Positions 34,119 through 42,892 of a DNA stretch of 64,000 nucleotides are shown piece after piece (the first letter of the stretch is position 1; each line of letters starts with the position of its first letter). Position numbers and translations under genes: made by a program. The notes under the pieces were generated by a model that had not been told where the DNA came from, ran no database searches, and worked only from the letters and a program-made list of their open reading frames with translations. This DNA comes from Rhodobacter sp. CZR27 (GTDB taxonomy: Bacteria; Pseudomonadota; Alphaproteobacteria; Rhodobacterales; Rhodobacteraceae), in assembly GCF_002407205.1 (NCBI RefSeq), contig NZ_CP023549.1, forward strand, positions 186,001 to 250,000, in the 5' to 3' direction.

Positions 34119-35324
34119 TCACCGTTCAGGGGCACCCTGAAGCCGCGGCATCCGAGCGGAAAGTTTTCCCTCACCCTCCTGTCCGGCGATCAGGCCACAG
34201 GAAACGCGTGAAACGGCGCCAATGACTGCCATGGGCGCGTCCGTGCGCCAGGGCGAGGAAGCGGCTCTCGTAGAAGCGGAAGCTGATCTCGGCCATCCCC
34301 CATCACCGCCGAGCATGTTCGCGAAATGAAGCGCAATGAGATGGTAGAGGTAGATGCCATAGCTCACCATCCCGATCCGCGCGACCGGGCCGAACCTCAG
34401 AAGGCCAGCCATGGGATGATCCTCGCGCATGGCAATCGAGGCGAGACAGGCAGCCATCGTCAGATGCATGACAAGGTTCGGCCAGCCCAGCAGATTCTCC
34501 GGAAGAACCTGCCAGAGGACGACCAGCGTGGCGAAGGAAACCGGTGCGGCAAGCCTGTGCCCCAGAACAGGCCAGATCATCGCAAACGATCGCCTGTCAT
34601 GCAGAATGACCGCAAGTGCGGAGCCGATCAGGATCGGTGAATAGGGTGGCATTGAAAGGCGGATGAGTCCCAGGTCGATGCCATGGATCCCGAAGATCCC
34701 GAAGGCCTCCGTGCCGGCAATGGTGCAGAGGATCACCGACAGGCCAAGCGCGGGCACGAGCGCAGGCCGGGGAAGCAGCATCAGGATCAACGGCCAGAGC
34801 AGGTAATACTGCTCTTCCACCGACAGCGACCATGTTGGCCCTAGAAGCGGGAGGTCGTCTATCAGGAAATTCGCCATGAACAGGTAGTAGAAGGGCATGT
34901 AGTCGATGTAGATGGCCTGCCCCTTGATCCAGATGTAGTAGGCTCCCACTGTCGAGATCAGCAGGAAATAGACGGGCAGGATCCTGAGTGCCCGTCGCTT
35001 GTAAAAGCCCGACAGGGAAAAGCGGCCGTTTGCGGAAGCTTCCCGCATGAGAAGGGTGGTGATCAGGAAGCCGCTGAGGACGAAGAAGAAGTCCACGCCG
35101 GCAAATCCTCGCGTGAGAATTCGCGCAACATCGGCCATCTGCTCGCGGTAGGGCAGATGATGCCAGAGGACCGCCGAGATGCAAAGGAAGCGAAGGCCGT
35201 CCAGACTGCCGAAACGGCTTCGGGAACGGTAACTTTCAAAGGGGCCCGGTGAAGGCTCTGGACAATCGGATGCTGACAAAGACGGAATCCTCGTAAACAG
35301 GCGGCGGACGCTGGCGCCGATCAA
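34119..35324 (-). CDS. Acyltransferase 3 family membrane protein, C-terminus altered
   Basis: 401 codons. N-terminal part typical of OafA-like O-acyltransferases: GSLDGLRFLCISAVLWHHLP, GFAGVDFFFVLSGFLIT, FYKRRALRILPVYFLL and LSVEEQYYLLWPLILM. After YGIYLYHLIALHFANMLGG the frame leaves the family sequence. A neighbouring frame encodes ISFRFYESRFLALAHG, the usual family ending, but without the membrane segment expected in between. The gene has lost about 30-40 codons and shifted frame near 34305. It may be inactive. The in vivo role would be acetylation or succinylation of a surface polysaccharide. Confidence 0.75.
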   Translation of the reverse strand: MIGASVRRLFTRIPSLSASDCPEPSPGPFESYRSRSRFGSLDGLRFLCISAVLWHHLPYREQMADVARILTRGFAGVDFFFVLSGFLITTLLMREASANGRFSLSGFYKRRALRILPVYFLLISTVGAYYIWIKGQAIYIDYMPFYYLFMANFLIDDLPLLGPTWSLSVEEQYYLLWPLILMLLPRPALVPALGLSVILCTIAGTEAFGIFGIHGIDLGLIRLSMPPYSPILIGSALAVILHDRRSFAMIWPVLGHRLAAPVSFATLVVLWQVLPENLLGWPNLVMHLTMAACLASIAMREDHPMAGLLRFGPVARIGMVSYGIYLYHLIALHFANMLGGDGGWPRSASASTRAASSPWRTDAPMAVIGAVSRVSCGLIAGQEGEGKLSARMPRLQGAPER

Positions 35325-35613
35325 ATCCGACAGCGCCCGCCCGTCGGCCTGCTCCGAAAGGCCGCCGGCTGCGATCTGCTGAACCCGATTTCGCCGAGCC
35401 TCGTCATGCTATGGCCTTGCATTGCTGAATACGGCCTGACGGACCTGATCAACTGCCTGCAATGTCGCGCCGGAAGATCGTGCCGCGATGTGGCGGGGCA
35501 ATCACAAGTGAGGCGGGGCCGGCCCTGCACCCGGGTCTGCATCGCATGCCCCCAAAATGGAAAGCCCCGGCGCGGCATTTGCCGGCCGGGGCCATCAAGC
35601 CGAAGGTCGGTGG
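35325..35613. other. Intergenic stretch, nothing supported
   Basis: 289 bp between the acyltransferase start and the YdcH-like gene end. It contains the promoter region of the acyltransferase, but no confident motif. A GCCCCGGCGCGG/CCGGCCGGGGC-type inverted repeat around 35560-35592 lies just downstream of the YdcH-like gene and may terminate it. Confidence 0.3.
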
Positions 35614-35787
35614 TCAATCGACCGCGGCTTCCAGTCGGGTGATCTCGTCCTTCAACTGGAGCTTTTCCTTCTTCATCGCCTGAATCTCCAGATCGTCGAT
35701 ACCGCGGTGCTGCAGCGCGGCGGCTATCTGCTCGTCCAGTTCGTCGTGACGGCGACGCAGGACGGAAATGTGGGATTCGACGGTCAT
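35614..35787 (-). CDS. YdcH/DUF465 small coiled-coil protein
   Basis: 57 residues, MTVESHISVLRRRHDELDEQ then IQAMKKEKLQLKDEITRLEA. It is the typical length and pattern of DUF465 proteins: two amphipathic helices with the KKEKLxLKDEI signature. The start at 35787 has GAGGAG upstream; an in-frame ATG further upstream adds an unlikely extension. Function unknown. Confidence 0.85.
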   Translation of the reverse strand: MTVESHISVLRRRHDELDEQIAAALQHRGIDDLEIQAMKKEKLQLKDEITRLEAAVD

Positions 35788-35950
35788 CTGGAGCTCCTCC
35801 TTGAAGCGGACCTTTTCCCCTGACGTGGGCCCTGCCGCGGCGAACAGCAAGGGGTGGGAGCCGCATCTTTTCGGCACAACCTGTCGCACCCCGGGACTGG
35901 CCGCGGGGTTCCCGGCCGCTATCTCCTGCGGCGTGAGGTCGGAGGGTCCC

Positions 35951-36634
35951 GTGCGCCGCGTGACATCGTTTCTTGGGGTTTGTCTGATCGGGCTTCTGGT
36001 GCTCTCGGTCTGGTGGTTCGTCGAGCACGCGGTCGGCCGTGGCCTGCGGCTGGCGGATCCCGACGAGATCGCAGCCTCGCGCCTGTATCGCGCCGAGGCC
36101 CCCCTGTCGACGCTGGCGATCTATGGCCACATGGTGGTCGGCGGCCTGCTGACCCTGCTGGCGCCGCTGCAGCTGCTGGGGCCGGTCCGTCGTCGGCTGC
36201 CGCGCCTGCACCATGTCTTGGGCTACACGGTGGCAGGGCTGGCGCTGGCCACCGGCATCGGGGGGCTTGTCTACATCGCCGCGCACGGCACCATCGGGGG
36301 GGCGTGGATGAGCGCGGGTTTCGGGCTCTACGGGCTCCTCCTGATCGGGGCCGCGACCCAGACGGTCCTGCTCGCCCGCCGGCGCCACCCGGCGCATCGG
36401 GCCTGGGCGGCGCGGCTCGTGATCCTGGCCCTCGGTTCGTGGATCTACCGCATGCACTACGGTCTCTGGCATGCCTTCACCGGCGGAGCGGGCACGCAGG
36501 ACGACTTTGGCGGGACCTTCGACCGGATCCAGGTCTTTGCCTTCTACCTGCCCTACCTGATGGTGCTGGAACTGGCCCTGCGCCTTCCGGCCCTGCTCCG
36601 GCTGCGCGGGCGGGCTGCCCGGGCGACGAGCTAG
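35951..36634 (+). CDS. DUF2306-type membrane protein
   Basis: 227 residues with about six membrane helices. Contains YGHMVVGGLLTLLAPLQLLG, then RRLPRLHHVLGYTVAGLALA with conserved His, and HRAWAARLVILALGSWIYRM, all features of DUF2306. The GTG at 35951 directly follows GGAGGG; upstream codons overlap the YdcH promoter region. Possible heme or metal coordination by the conserved His residues is inference only. Confidence 0.7.
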   Translation: MRRVTSFLGVCLIGLLVLSVWWFVEHAVGRGLRLADPDEIAASRLYRAEAPLSTLAIYGHMVVGGLLTLLAPLQLLGPVRRRLPRLHHVLGYTVAGLALATGIGGLVYIAAHGTIGGAWMSAGFGLYGLLLIGAATQTVLLARRRHPAHRAWAARLVILALGSWIYRMHYGLWHAFTGGAGTQDDFGGTFDRIQVFAFYLPYLMVLELALRLPALLRLRGRAARATS

Positions 36635-36720
36635 CGACACCCCGGCCGCCGTGGGCGCAACCCGGTCATTCGACGCAGATTCCTGTTGCGTTGCACGTCG
36701 GGAACGGGGATTTGTCCCGG

Positions 36721-37092
36721 ATGCGACAGGGACGAGCCCCTTCCGGCACCACCTTCGGCGGGCTCCTGCCCGGTCTTGCGCAGCTTGTGCTGATCGCGAT
36801 GATGCTGGCCGCACCCATGGCGCGGACCCCGGCCCTTGCTGCCACGGCGGCGTGGCGCGGCGTGTCGGGCCCTCTCCTCCTGGCCGAGCTGCCGACCGAC
36901 CCGGCCGCGCAAAGGACGGACGCCCTGCTGCCGGACGTGACGGCTGCACACCGGGCGGTGACGAGTCGCCCGGCCCGCAAGGCATCGGCCGCGTCGCAGC
37001 CTGCACCGGCACCGCAGGTCCGGCAGGCGCACAGTAGAGCGGTTGACGGACCTCCTCCGGGCGCCGCCCGCGCGCCGCCCGGCGCGGGCTGA
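36721..37092 (+). CDS. Possible small exported protein
   Basis: 123 codons from the ATG at 36721. A hydrophobic stretch LAQLVLIAMMLAAPMARTPA with ALA-type cleavage at residues 35-42 could be a signal peptide. The rest is low-complexity Ala/Pro/Arg sequence without known motif. No good ribosome-binding site. Antisense frames are also open because of the high GC content, so this may not be a gene. Confidence 0.3.
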   Translation: MRQGRAPSGTTFGGLLPGLAQLVLIAMMLAAPMARTPALAATAAWRGVSGPLLLAELPTDPAAQRTDALLPDVTAAHRAVTSRPARKASAASQPAPAPQVRQAHSRAVDGPPPGAARAPPGAG

Positions 37093-37160
37093 GCCCTTCC
37101 TGCCGAACCCCTGTCGCGGGTCCGCACCCGCTGCCGTCCCTGCCCGACCCTGAGGCTTTC

Positions 37161-38939
37161 ATGCTCTCGCTTCACCTCGATCCCGCCATCGCTCCCTGGG
37201 CCGCCATCGCGGTCGTGCTGGGGATGCTCGTCCTCTTCGTGCTCGAGACCCTTCCGGTCGAGGTCACGGCCATCGTCGGAGCGACCGTGATGGTGCTGCT
37301 CGGACTGCTGCCGCAGGACGAGGTGCTGGACGTGCTGTCGAACGCCGCGCCCTGGACGATTGCCGCGATGTTCGTCATCGTGGGCTCCCTTGTGCGCACC
37401 GGCGCGCTCGACTGGGTAACCCGCATCGCGACCGCCCACGTCGGCCTGCGCCCCAGGACGACGGTGGCCGTCCTCGGCGTGGGCATCGTGGCGCTTTCGG
37501 CCGTGGTGAACAACACGCCCGTCGTGGTGGTCTTCCTGCCGGTCTTCATCCAGCTTGCGGCAGAGATGCGGACAGCGCCCTCGAAGCTCCTGATCCCCCT
37601 CAGCTATCTGTCGATCATGGGCGGCACGGTGACGCTGATCGGCACCTCGACGAACCTGGTGGTGGACGGCGTGGCGCGGTCCGCCGGACTGGATCCCTTC
37701 GGGATCTTCGAGATCACGCCGGTCGGGCTGCCGCTTGCCATCGTCGGGATGCTCTACCTCGGGTTCCTCGGCAACAGGCTCCTGCCCGAGCGCAGCTCGA
37801 TGGCCGGCATGCTGACCGGCCGCCGGAAGATGAAGTTCTTCACCGAGGTGGCCGTGCCCGAGGGGTCGCCCCTGATCGGCAAGCCGCTCGACCAGGTCGA
37901 CATCTTCCGGCGCAGCGACGTCCAGGTGATCGACGTGCTGCGCGGCGATGCCTCGCTGCGCCGTGCGCTGCAGGGAGTGGAGCTTCAGGTCGGCGACCGC
38001 GTGGTGCTGCGCTCGCCGATGGGCGAGATTCTGAACCTGCAAGGGGCGAGGGATCTGCATCTGGTGGACCGGCTCGCCTCCGTCCAGACCCAGACCGTCG
38101 AGGTGCTGATCACGCCGGGCTGCCGCATGATCGGCCGCTCGCTGGGCGAGCTGCGGCTGCGGCGGCGGTATGGCGTCTATCCGCTGGCCGTGCACCGGCG
38201 GAACAGGAACCTCGGCCGGCAGATGGACGACGTGGTGGTGGCGGTGGGCGACACGCTGCTGCTTGAGGGCTCGGCCGAGGACATCGGCCGGCTGGCGCAG
38301 GACATGGACCTGACCGACCTGTCGCACCCGCAGGAGCGGCCCTTCCGCCGCAAGCGCGCGCCCATCGCGGCAGCGGTCCTGACGGCCATCATCCTCCTGT
38401 CGTCCTTCGACGTGGCGCCGATCGAGATCCTTGCCTTCATCGGCGTGGCAATCGTGCTTGTCACCCGCTGCATCGATTCGGAGGAAGCCTTCTCGTCGAT
38501 CGACGGCCGCCTGATGGCGATGCTGTTCGGCATGATCGCCGTGGGGGCCGGGCTGGACCACTCCGGTGCGGTGGAACTGATCGTGGGCTGGGCCGAGCCC
38601 TGGCTTGCCGGCATGGCGCCGTGGCTGCTGATCTTCTGCGTCTTCGCGCTGACCTCGTTCCTGACCGAGCTTCTGTCGAACAACGCCGTCGCGGTGGTGG
38701 TGACGCCGCTCGCCATCGAGCTGGCGCAACGTCTGGGGATCGATCCGCGACCGCTTCTGGTCGCGGTGATGATGGGGGCCTCGTTCGGCTTCGCCACCCC
38801 CATCGGCTACCAGTGCAACCTGCTGGTCTACGGTCCCGGCGGCTACACCTTCGGCGACTTCCTGAAGATCGGCGTGCCGCTGAACGTCCTGATGGGGATC
38901 GCGGCGGCGATCGTCATTCCGCTCGTCTACGGTCTCTGA
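37161..38939 (+). CDS. SLC13/DASS-type anion permease with two TrkA-C domains
   Basis: 592 residues. Membrane halves at residues 10-220 and 395-592 flank two central RCK_C/TrkA-C domains (FFTEVAVPEGSPLIGKPLDQ and TVEVLITPGCRMIGRSLGEL). Conserved transport loops VVNNTPVVVVFLPVF and IGTSTNLVVDGVA match the SNT-type motifs of sulfate or dicarboxylate:Na+ symporters. The C-terminal half has the counterpart LLSNNAVAVVVTPLA and GFATPIGYQCNLLVYGPGGY. Start at 37161. Likely substrate sulfate or a C4 acid; undecided. Confidence 0.85.
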   Translation: MLSLHLDPAIAPWAAIAVVLGMLVLFVLETLPVEVTAIVGATVMVLLGLLPQDEVLDVLSNAAPWTIAAMFVIVGSLVRTGALDWVTRIATAHVGLRPRTTVAVLGVGIVALSAVVNNTPVVVVFLPVFIQLAAEMRTAPSKLLIPLSYLSIMGGTVTLIGTSTNLVVDGVARSAGLDPFGIFEITPVGLPLAIVGMLYLGFLGNRLLPERSSMAGMLTGRRKMKFFTEVAVPEGSPLIGKPLDQVDIFRRSDVQVIDVLRGDASLRRALQGVELQVGDRVVLRSPMGEILNLQGARDLHLVDRLASVQTQTVEVLITPGCRMIGRSLGELRLRRRYGVYPLAVHRRNRNLGRQMDDVVVAVGDTLLLEGSAEDIGRLAQDMDLTDLSHPQERPFRRKRAPIAAAVLTAIILLSSFDVAPIEILAFIGVAIVLVTRCIDSEEAFSSIDGRLMAMLFGMIAVGAGLDHSGAVELIVGWAEPWLAGMAPWLLIFCVFALTSFLTELLSNNAVAVVVTPLAIELAQRLGIDPRPLLVAVMMGASFGFATPIGYQCNLLVYGPGGYTFGDFLKIGVPLNVLMGIAAAIVIPLVYGL

Positions 38940-38960
38940 CCCGGGGCGGCCGGACGCCCC

Positions 38961-40112
38961 TCAGGCCTCGCCCACGAGATCGAAGGGCGCGGCCGGACGC
39001 TCCACCTGCGCGGCGAGCGCGGCAAGGCGCTGCAGGCGCTGCTCATGCGCCGGCGTCGCGGGCAGGCCCAGCGTGTCCAGCACGCGCTTCCAGCGGTGCG
39101 CCCAGTCGTGCCTGCGCAGCGAATTGGTGACGTTGGCCCGCCGGATCCGCTCCACCCGGGCCGGGTCGGCATCCAGCTCGGCGATGATGTCGCCGATGTC
39201 GCGATCGAGCGGGATGAGCGCATCGGGCCAGTCGAAGGCCGAGTGATACTCCGGGCAGTCCGGTGCCGATCCGAGCACCACCGCACCACCGGCAGCACCT
39301 TCGAAATAGCGCGTGGACAGCACCCGGTCGCCGCCTGCCAGTTCGCGGACGGCCGAGGGATCGCCCGGATCCCACGCAAGGTAATAGCGGCTGCGCCGGA
39401 TCAGGTCGGCATTGAAGCGACGCACCGACGCCCATCCGCCGTCCCGCACCTCCTGCGCCTTCCAGACATCGTAGATGTAAAGCAGGCCGCGCGGGTCCAG
39501 AAGCTCGAGCAGCCGGCGGTGCACCTCCTCGTCGCGGCGACCGAGGCAGCAGACATCGACGCCGCGCGGCGGCTGGCGCGGCACCGGCGCGGTCAGCAGC
39601 GTGTCCGTCGCCGAGGAAAGCTGCGTGATCGGAGCGCTGGTATAGCGGGCCAGCTGCTCGCGGCTGGAGCCGTTCAGCACGAAGACATGATCGAACCGGT
39701 CGAGCAGTCTCAGCCTGTCCTTGTTGGCCTCGAAGGTCGAGGACCAGCTTTCCATCAGGTAGATCGCGGCGACCCCCGAGCGTTCCCGCCAGCGGCGAAT
39801 CTGGTCGAGTTCCTCGATCTCGTAGACGAACTGGCAGGTGTAGAGCGTGAGGTCGTAATCCTGCTCCAGCGTCGCAGGCTCCATCCGCGGAACGTATTGC
39901 CCGCGAAGGGCGCGCATCTTCAGCTCGGCCCGGGTTCCCAGCGACAGCTTCCGCGGGCCGGCGCCGGGGCGATAGAGCCGGTCAAACGGGGCAACCACGG
40001 TGGCGGATTCGATCTGCGAGACGACATTGCACCATTCCCAGATCGATCCGCTCCAGGGTCGGGCGTCCATGTTGTAGGTCGAGACAATCAGCGTGCTTCG
40101 AGACGACATCAA
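38961..40112 (-). CDS. Glycosyltransferase-like protein (GT1/GT4-type C-terminal domain)
   Basis: 383 residues, no membrane segment. N-terminal part YNMDARPWSGSIWEWCNVV and YTCQFVYEIEELDQIRRW resembles a Rossmann-like sugar-transferase domain. The C-terminal part LSTRYFEGAAGGAVVLGSAP and ALIPLDRDIGDIIAELDADP matches the Glyco_trans_1_2 pattern of an E-x7-E-like region. Probably modifies an envelope glycan; acceptor unknown. Start ATG 40112 (or 40109). Confidence 0.65.
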   Translation of the reverse strand: MMSSRSTLIVSTYNMDARPWSGSIWEWCNVVSQIESATVVAPFDRLYRPGAGPRKLSLGTRAELKMRALRGQYVPRMEPATLEQDYDLTLYTCQFVYEIEELDQIRRWRERSGVAAIYLMESWSSTFEANKDRLRLLDRFDHVFVLNGSSREQLARYTSAPITQLSSATDTLLTAPVPRQPPRGVDVCCLGRRDEEVHRRLLELLDPRGLLYIYDVWKAQEVRDGGWASVRRFNADLIRRSRYYLAWDPGDPSAVRELAGGDRVLSTRYFEGAAGGAVVLGSAPDCPEYHSAFDWPDALIPLDRDIGDIIAELDADPARVERIRRANVTNSLRRHDWAHRWKRVLDTLGLPATPAHEQRLQRLAALAAQVERPAAPFDLVGEA

Positions 40113-40429
40113 AGAAATTCCCTGCCTGCGCCTCGGAGGCGCTGTTCAAAGGTGGTCGGGTCAGGATCGTCCCCTGCGGCAGGATCCCGGCGCGCGCGTC
40201 AAAATGGGAACAACTCTGCCAATCGGCGCTTGCGATGCAAGCAAAAACTCGCGGCTCGCCATGCCGTGAAGTGGTGCAGGCCCAGACACGCGGCCTCAGG
40301 GCCACACCATAGGCGGTTGCCTGTTCTCCGCCCAGCCATCGCCTCGCAGCCACGGCGCCTGACGTGGGGGCGCGCTCGGGCGGCAGGTCGCCCGCCCCGG
40401 CACGGCGGGCGCCGATCTCTCTGGTCGCG
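40113..40429. other. Intergenic stretch, nothing supported
   Basis: 317 bp between the racemase stop and the glycosyltransferase start, both on the minus strand. It should hold the glycosyltransferase promoter. No clear elements or RNA structures are seen. Confidence 0.3.
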
Positions 40430-41095
40430 TCACCCCCGCATCGCGCGTGCGGCCCCCACCAGCCCGGGCGCCAAGTGCGCGGCCGCGGCCACCCCGTCCA
40501 CCAGCATCAGGCCCGACCCCTGTGACAGCCGGGGCGCAAGCGCGGCCATGCCGGCGCAGCCGAGAACCGCGGCCGTCACCCCGTCCTCAGCCTCGGCGGC
40601 GGCCAGTTCGCCGGCCAGACGGGCCAGCGTGGCCGGTGCGGCGGCCTCGACCTCGAGCACGGCCAGACCCGAGGCCCGAACGCGCGCGCAGTGGCCGGCA
40701 AAGCCATAGGTCGCCACGTTCTCCTCGATCACCGGGACCGAGACCGGCAGCGTGGTCACGACCGAGAACCGATGCCCCAGCAGCGCCGCAAGGTGAAAGG
40801 CCGCCTGCCCGATGCCGATCACCGGGCAATGGGCGGCCGCGCGGACCTCGGCCAGACCAGTATCGTCGAAACAGGCAAGCACGATGCACTCCACGGCCTC
40901 GGCCCGGGCCCTCGGCAGCAGCTTCAGGATGCCGGCCACCGCCGCCGCTCCGTCCTCGGGGCCCTGGATCGCGGGCGGCCCGTCGTGGTTCGTCCAGCCG
41001 AGCACGTCCAGCCCCGGTGCGCTCGCGCGGGCCACCTCGACCACGGCCTCGGTCATGGAGACGGTCGAGTTCGGGTTGATGTAGAGCAGGCGCAT
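40430..41095 (-). CDS. Aspartate/glutamate/hydantoin racemase family protein
   Basis: 221 residues. Starts MRLLYINPNSTVSMTEAVVE, the hydantoin-racemase-type opening. The two family cysteines appear as VLACFDDTGL and AVLGCAGMAAL, the cofactor-independent two-Cys racemase pair. It begins 1 bp after the end of the permease gene, at the tail of the ABC transporter operon. This suggests racemisation of an imported amino acid, hydantoin or related compound. Substrate is not readable from sequence. Confidence 0.85.
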   Translation of the reverse strand: MRLLYINPNSTVSMTEAVVEVARASAPGLDVLGWTNHDGPPAIQGPEDGAAAVAGILKLLPRARAEAVECIVLACFDDTGLAEVRAAAHCPVIGIGQAAFHLAALLGHRFSVVTTLPVSVPVIEENVATYGFAGHCARVRASGLAVLEVEAAAPATLARLAGELAAAEAEDGVTAAVLGCAGMAALAPRLSQGSGLMLVDGVAAAAHLAPGLVGAARAMRG

Positions 41096-41932
41096 TCAGA
41101 CACCCCTGCCCGCATCCGACCCCGCCCGGGCGCGGCGCCGGCCGAGGACCCAGACGGTGACAAGGAACACCGCGATCACCACCAGCGAGAAGGCGGTGGT
41201 CAGGGTGCCAAGCGCGAAGATCACCGGCGTCGTGACGTTGGTCGTCATGCCGTAGATCTCGAGCGGCAGCGTGTTGTGGCTGCCGGCTGTCAACAGCGTC
41301 CGCGCGAACTCGTCATAGCTCAGCGTGAAGCCGAACAGCGCGACGCCGATCAGCGAGGGCGCGATGATCGGCAGCACGACATGGCGGATCGTCTGCCAGG
41401 CGGTGGCGCCCTGGTCGCGGGCGGCCTCCTCGTAGGCCGGGTTGAAGCGGTTGAACACCGCGAACATGATCAGCAGGCCGAAGGGCAGCGTCCAGGTCAG
41501 CTGCGCACCGAAGCCGGAACTCGCCCAGTGCACCGGCAGCCCGGCCTGCGAGAAGATCAGCCCCACCCCCAGCGAGACGAGGATCGACGGGATCACGAGG
41601 CTCGCCACCACCAGCTGGAAAAGCACGCCCGAGCCTGCGAACTTCTTGCGGAACGCAAGGCCGCCCATCACCGAGACGACCACCGTCGTCACCATCACCA
41701 TCAGGCCGAGCGCAGTGGACCGCCCGAAGGCGCCCCAGATGTCGCCCACCGCCTGCTGCTGGAAGAGATCGCGGAACCAGTGCAGCGAGACGCCCCGCAT
41801 CGGAAAGGTCAGGCCCCCCGTCGGCCCCTGAAAGCTGAGGATCGCGATGGTGATGGTCGGGCCGTAAAGGAACAGCAGGAACAGGCCGAAGATCGCGGCA
41901 AGGATGTAGAAGGAACGCGGGCGCGGCTCCAT
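41096..41932 (-). CDS. ABC transporter permease (PotC-like)
   Basis: 278 residues with six membrane segments. Starts MEPRPRSFYILAAIFGLFLL. The BPD EAA-type loop reads YEEAARDQGATAWQTIRHVV. PotC/YdcV branch of the spermidine/putrescine-type permeases. One base separates it from the upstream permease, with which it forms the heterodimeric pore. Confidence 0.9.
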   Translation of the reverse strand: MEPRPRSFYILAAIFGLFLLFLYGPTITIAILSFQGPTGGLTFPMRGVSLHWFRDLFQQQAVGDIWGAFGRSTALGLMVMVTTVVVSVMGGLAFRKKFAGSGVLFQLVVASLVIPSILVSLGVGLIFSQAGLPVHWASSGFGAQLTWTLPFGLLIMFAVFNRFNPAYEEAARDQGATAWQTIRHVVLPIIAPSLIGVALFGFTLSYDEFARTLLTAGSHNTLPLEIYGMTTNVTTPVIFALGTLTTAFSLVVIAVFLVTVWVLGRRRARAGSDAGRGV

Positions 41933-41933
41933 C

Positions 41934-42797
41934 TCAGAGCTCCTTCCGGATGTCGACGAGGCGCAGGAGCGCGCTGATGGTGATGAGGACGGTGATCAGC
42001 AGAACCACCGCCGTTGCCGCGGCCGAGGGATATTGCAGCAGCGCGATGTCGTTCGAGATCAGCCGCCCGACGTTCGCCGCCTGCGAGCCCGACATGAAGC
42101 GCACCGTGATGAAGTCGCCCATCACCAGCGTGATGACGAAGATCGAGCCGATCATGATGCCGGGCTTCGTCAGCGGCAGGATCACGTTCCAGAGGGTCTG
42201 GAAGCCGCTTGCGCCCGCGTCGCTCGCGGCCTCCAGCAGGCTGCGGTCGATCCGCATCATGGTGTTGAAGATCGGCACCACCATGAAGAGCGTGTAGAGG
42301 TGCACGAAGGCGAGGATCACCGAGAAATCGGAAAACAGCAGCCACTCCAGCGGCTGGTCGATCACCCCCCACGAGATGAGGGTGGAATTGGCGATGCCGT
42401 TCCGCCCGAGGAACGGGATCCACGAGATCATCCGGATGATGTTCGAGGTCCAGAACGGAATGGTGCAAAGCAGGAACAGCGCGGTCTGCCAGGCCTGGCT
42501 GCGGACGTGGAAGGCCAGGAAGTAGGCCACGGTAAAACCCAGCACCAGCGTCACCGCCCAGGTGATCGCCGCGTATTTGAAGGTGTTCAGGAACACGCTG
42601 TAGGTGACGGGCGAGCCGAGCAGGAAGTCGTAGTTCTCGAAGGAGAAGGCCGGGACGATCGAGAACTCCGTCGCGGTCCAGAAGCTCACGATCACGATCA
42701 TCACGATCGGCAGGACGAGGAAGGCCGCCAGCACCAGGGCCAGCGGCGAGGCCAGAAGCCACCCCGTCACGTTCGGCGATTTCAGAAGCCGGTCCAT
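41934..42797 (-). CDS. ABC transporter permease (PotB-like)
   Basis: 287 residues, six membrane segments: first LLASPLALVLAAFLVLPIVM, last ATAVVLLITVLITISALL. The EAA loop is LLEAASDAGASGFQTLWNVI. PotB/YdcU branch. It lies between the binding protein and the PotC-like gene in a single minus-strand operon. Confidence 0.9.
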   Translation of the reverse strand: MDRLLKSPNVTGWLLASPLALVLAAFLVLPIVMIVIVSFWTATEFSIVPAFSFENYDFLLGSPVTYSVFLNTFKYAAITWAVTLVLGFTVAYFLAFHVRSQAWQTALFLLCTIPFWTSNIIRMISWIPFLGRNGIANSTLISWGVIDQPLEWLLFSDFSVILAFVHLYTLFMVVPIFNTMMRIDRSLLEAASDAGASGFQTLWNVILPLTKPGIMIGSIFVITLVMGDFITVRFMSGSQAANVGRLISNDIALLQYPSAAATAVVLLITVLITISALLRLVDIRKEL

Positions 42798-42892
42798 CGG
42801 TCCTCCGCAGGGATTGAAGCCCCTCCCCGGCGGGAAGGGGCTTGCGCCGGAGCGGGCGCAAGGGGCGGCCGAGAGGGCCGCCCGGGGTCACG

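Noticed and set aside
36666..38729. 687-codon minus-strand frame opposite the SLC13 permease
   Set aside because: His/Arg/Gln-rich composition without domains. The plus-strand permease has clear membrane and TrkA-C motifs.
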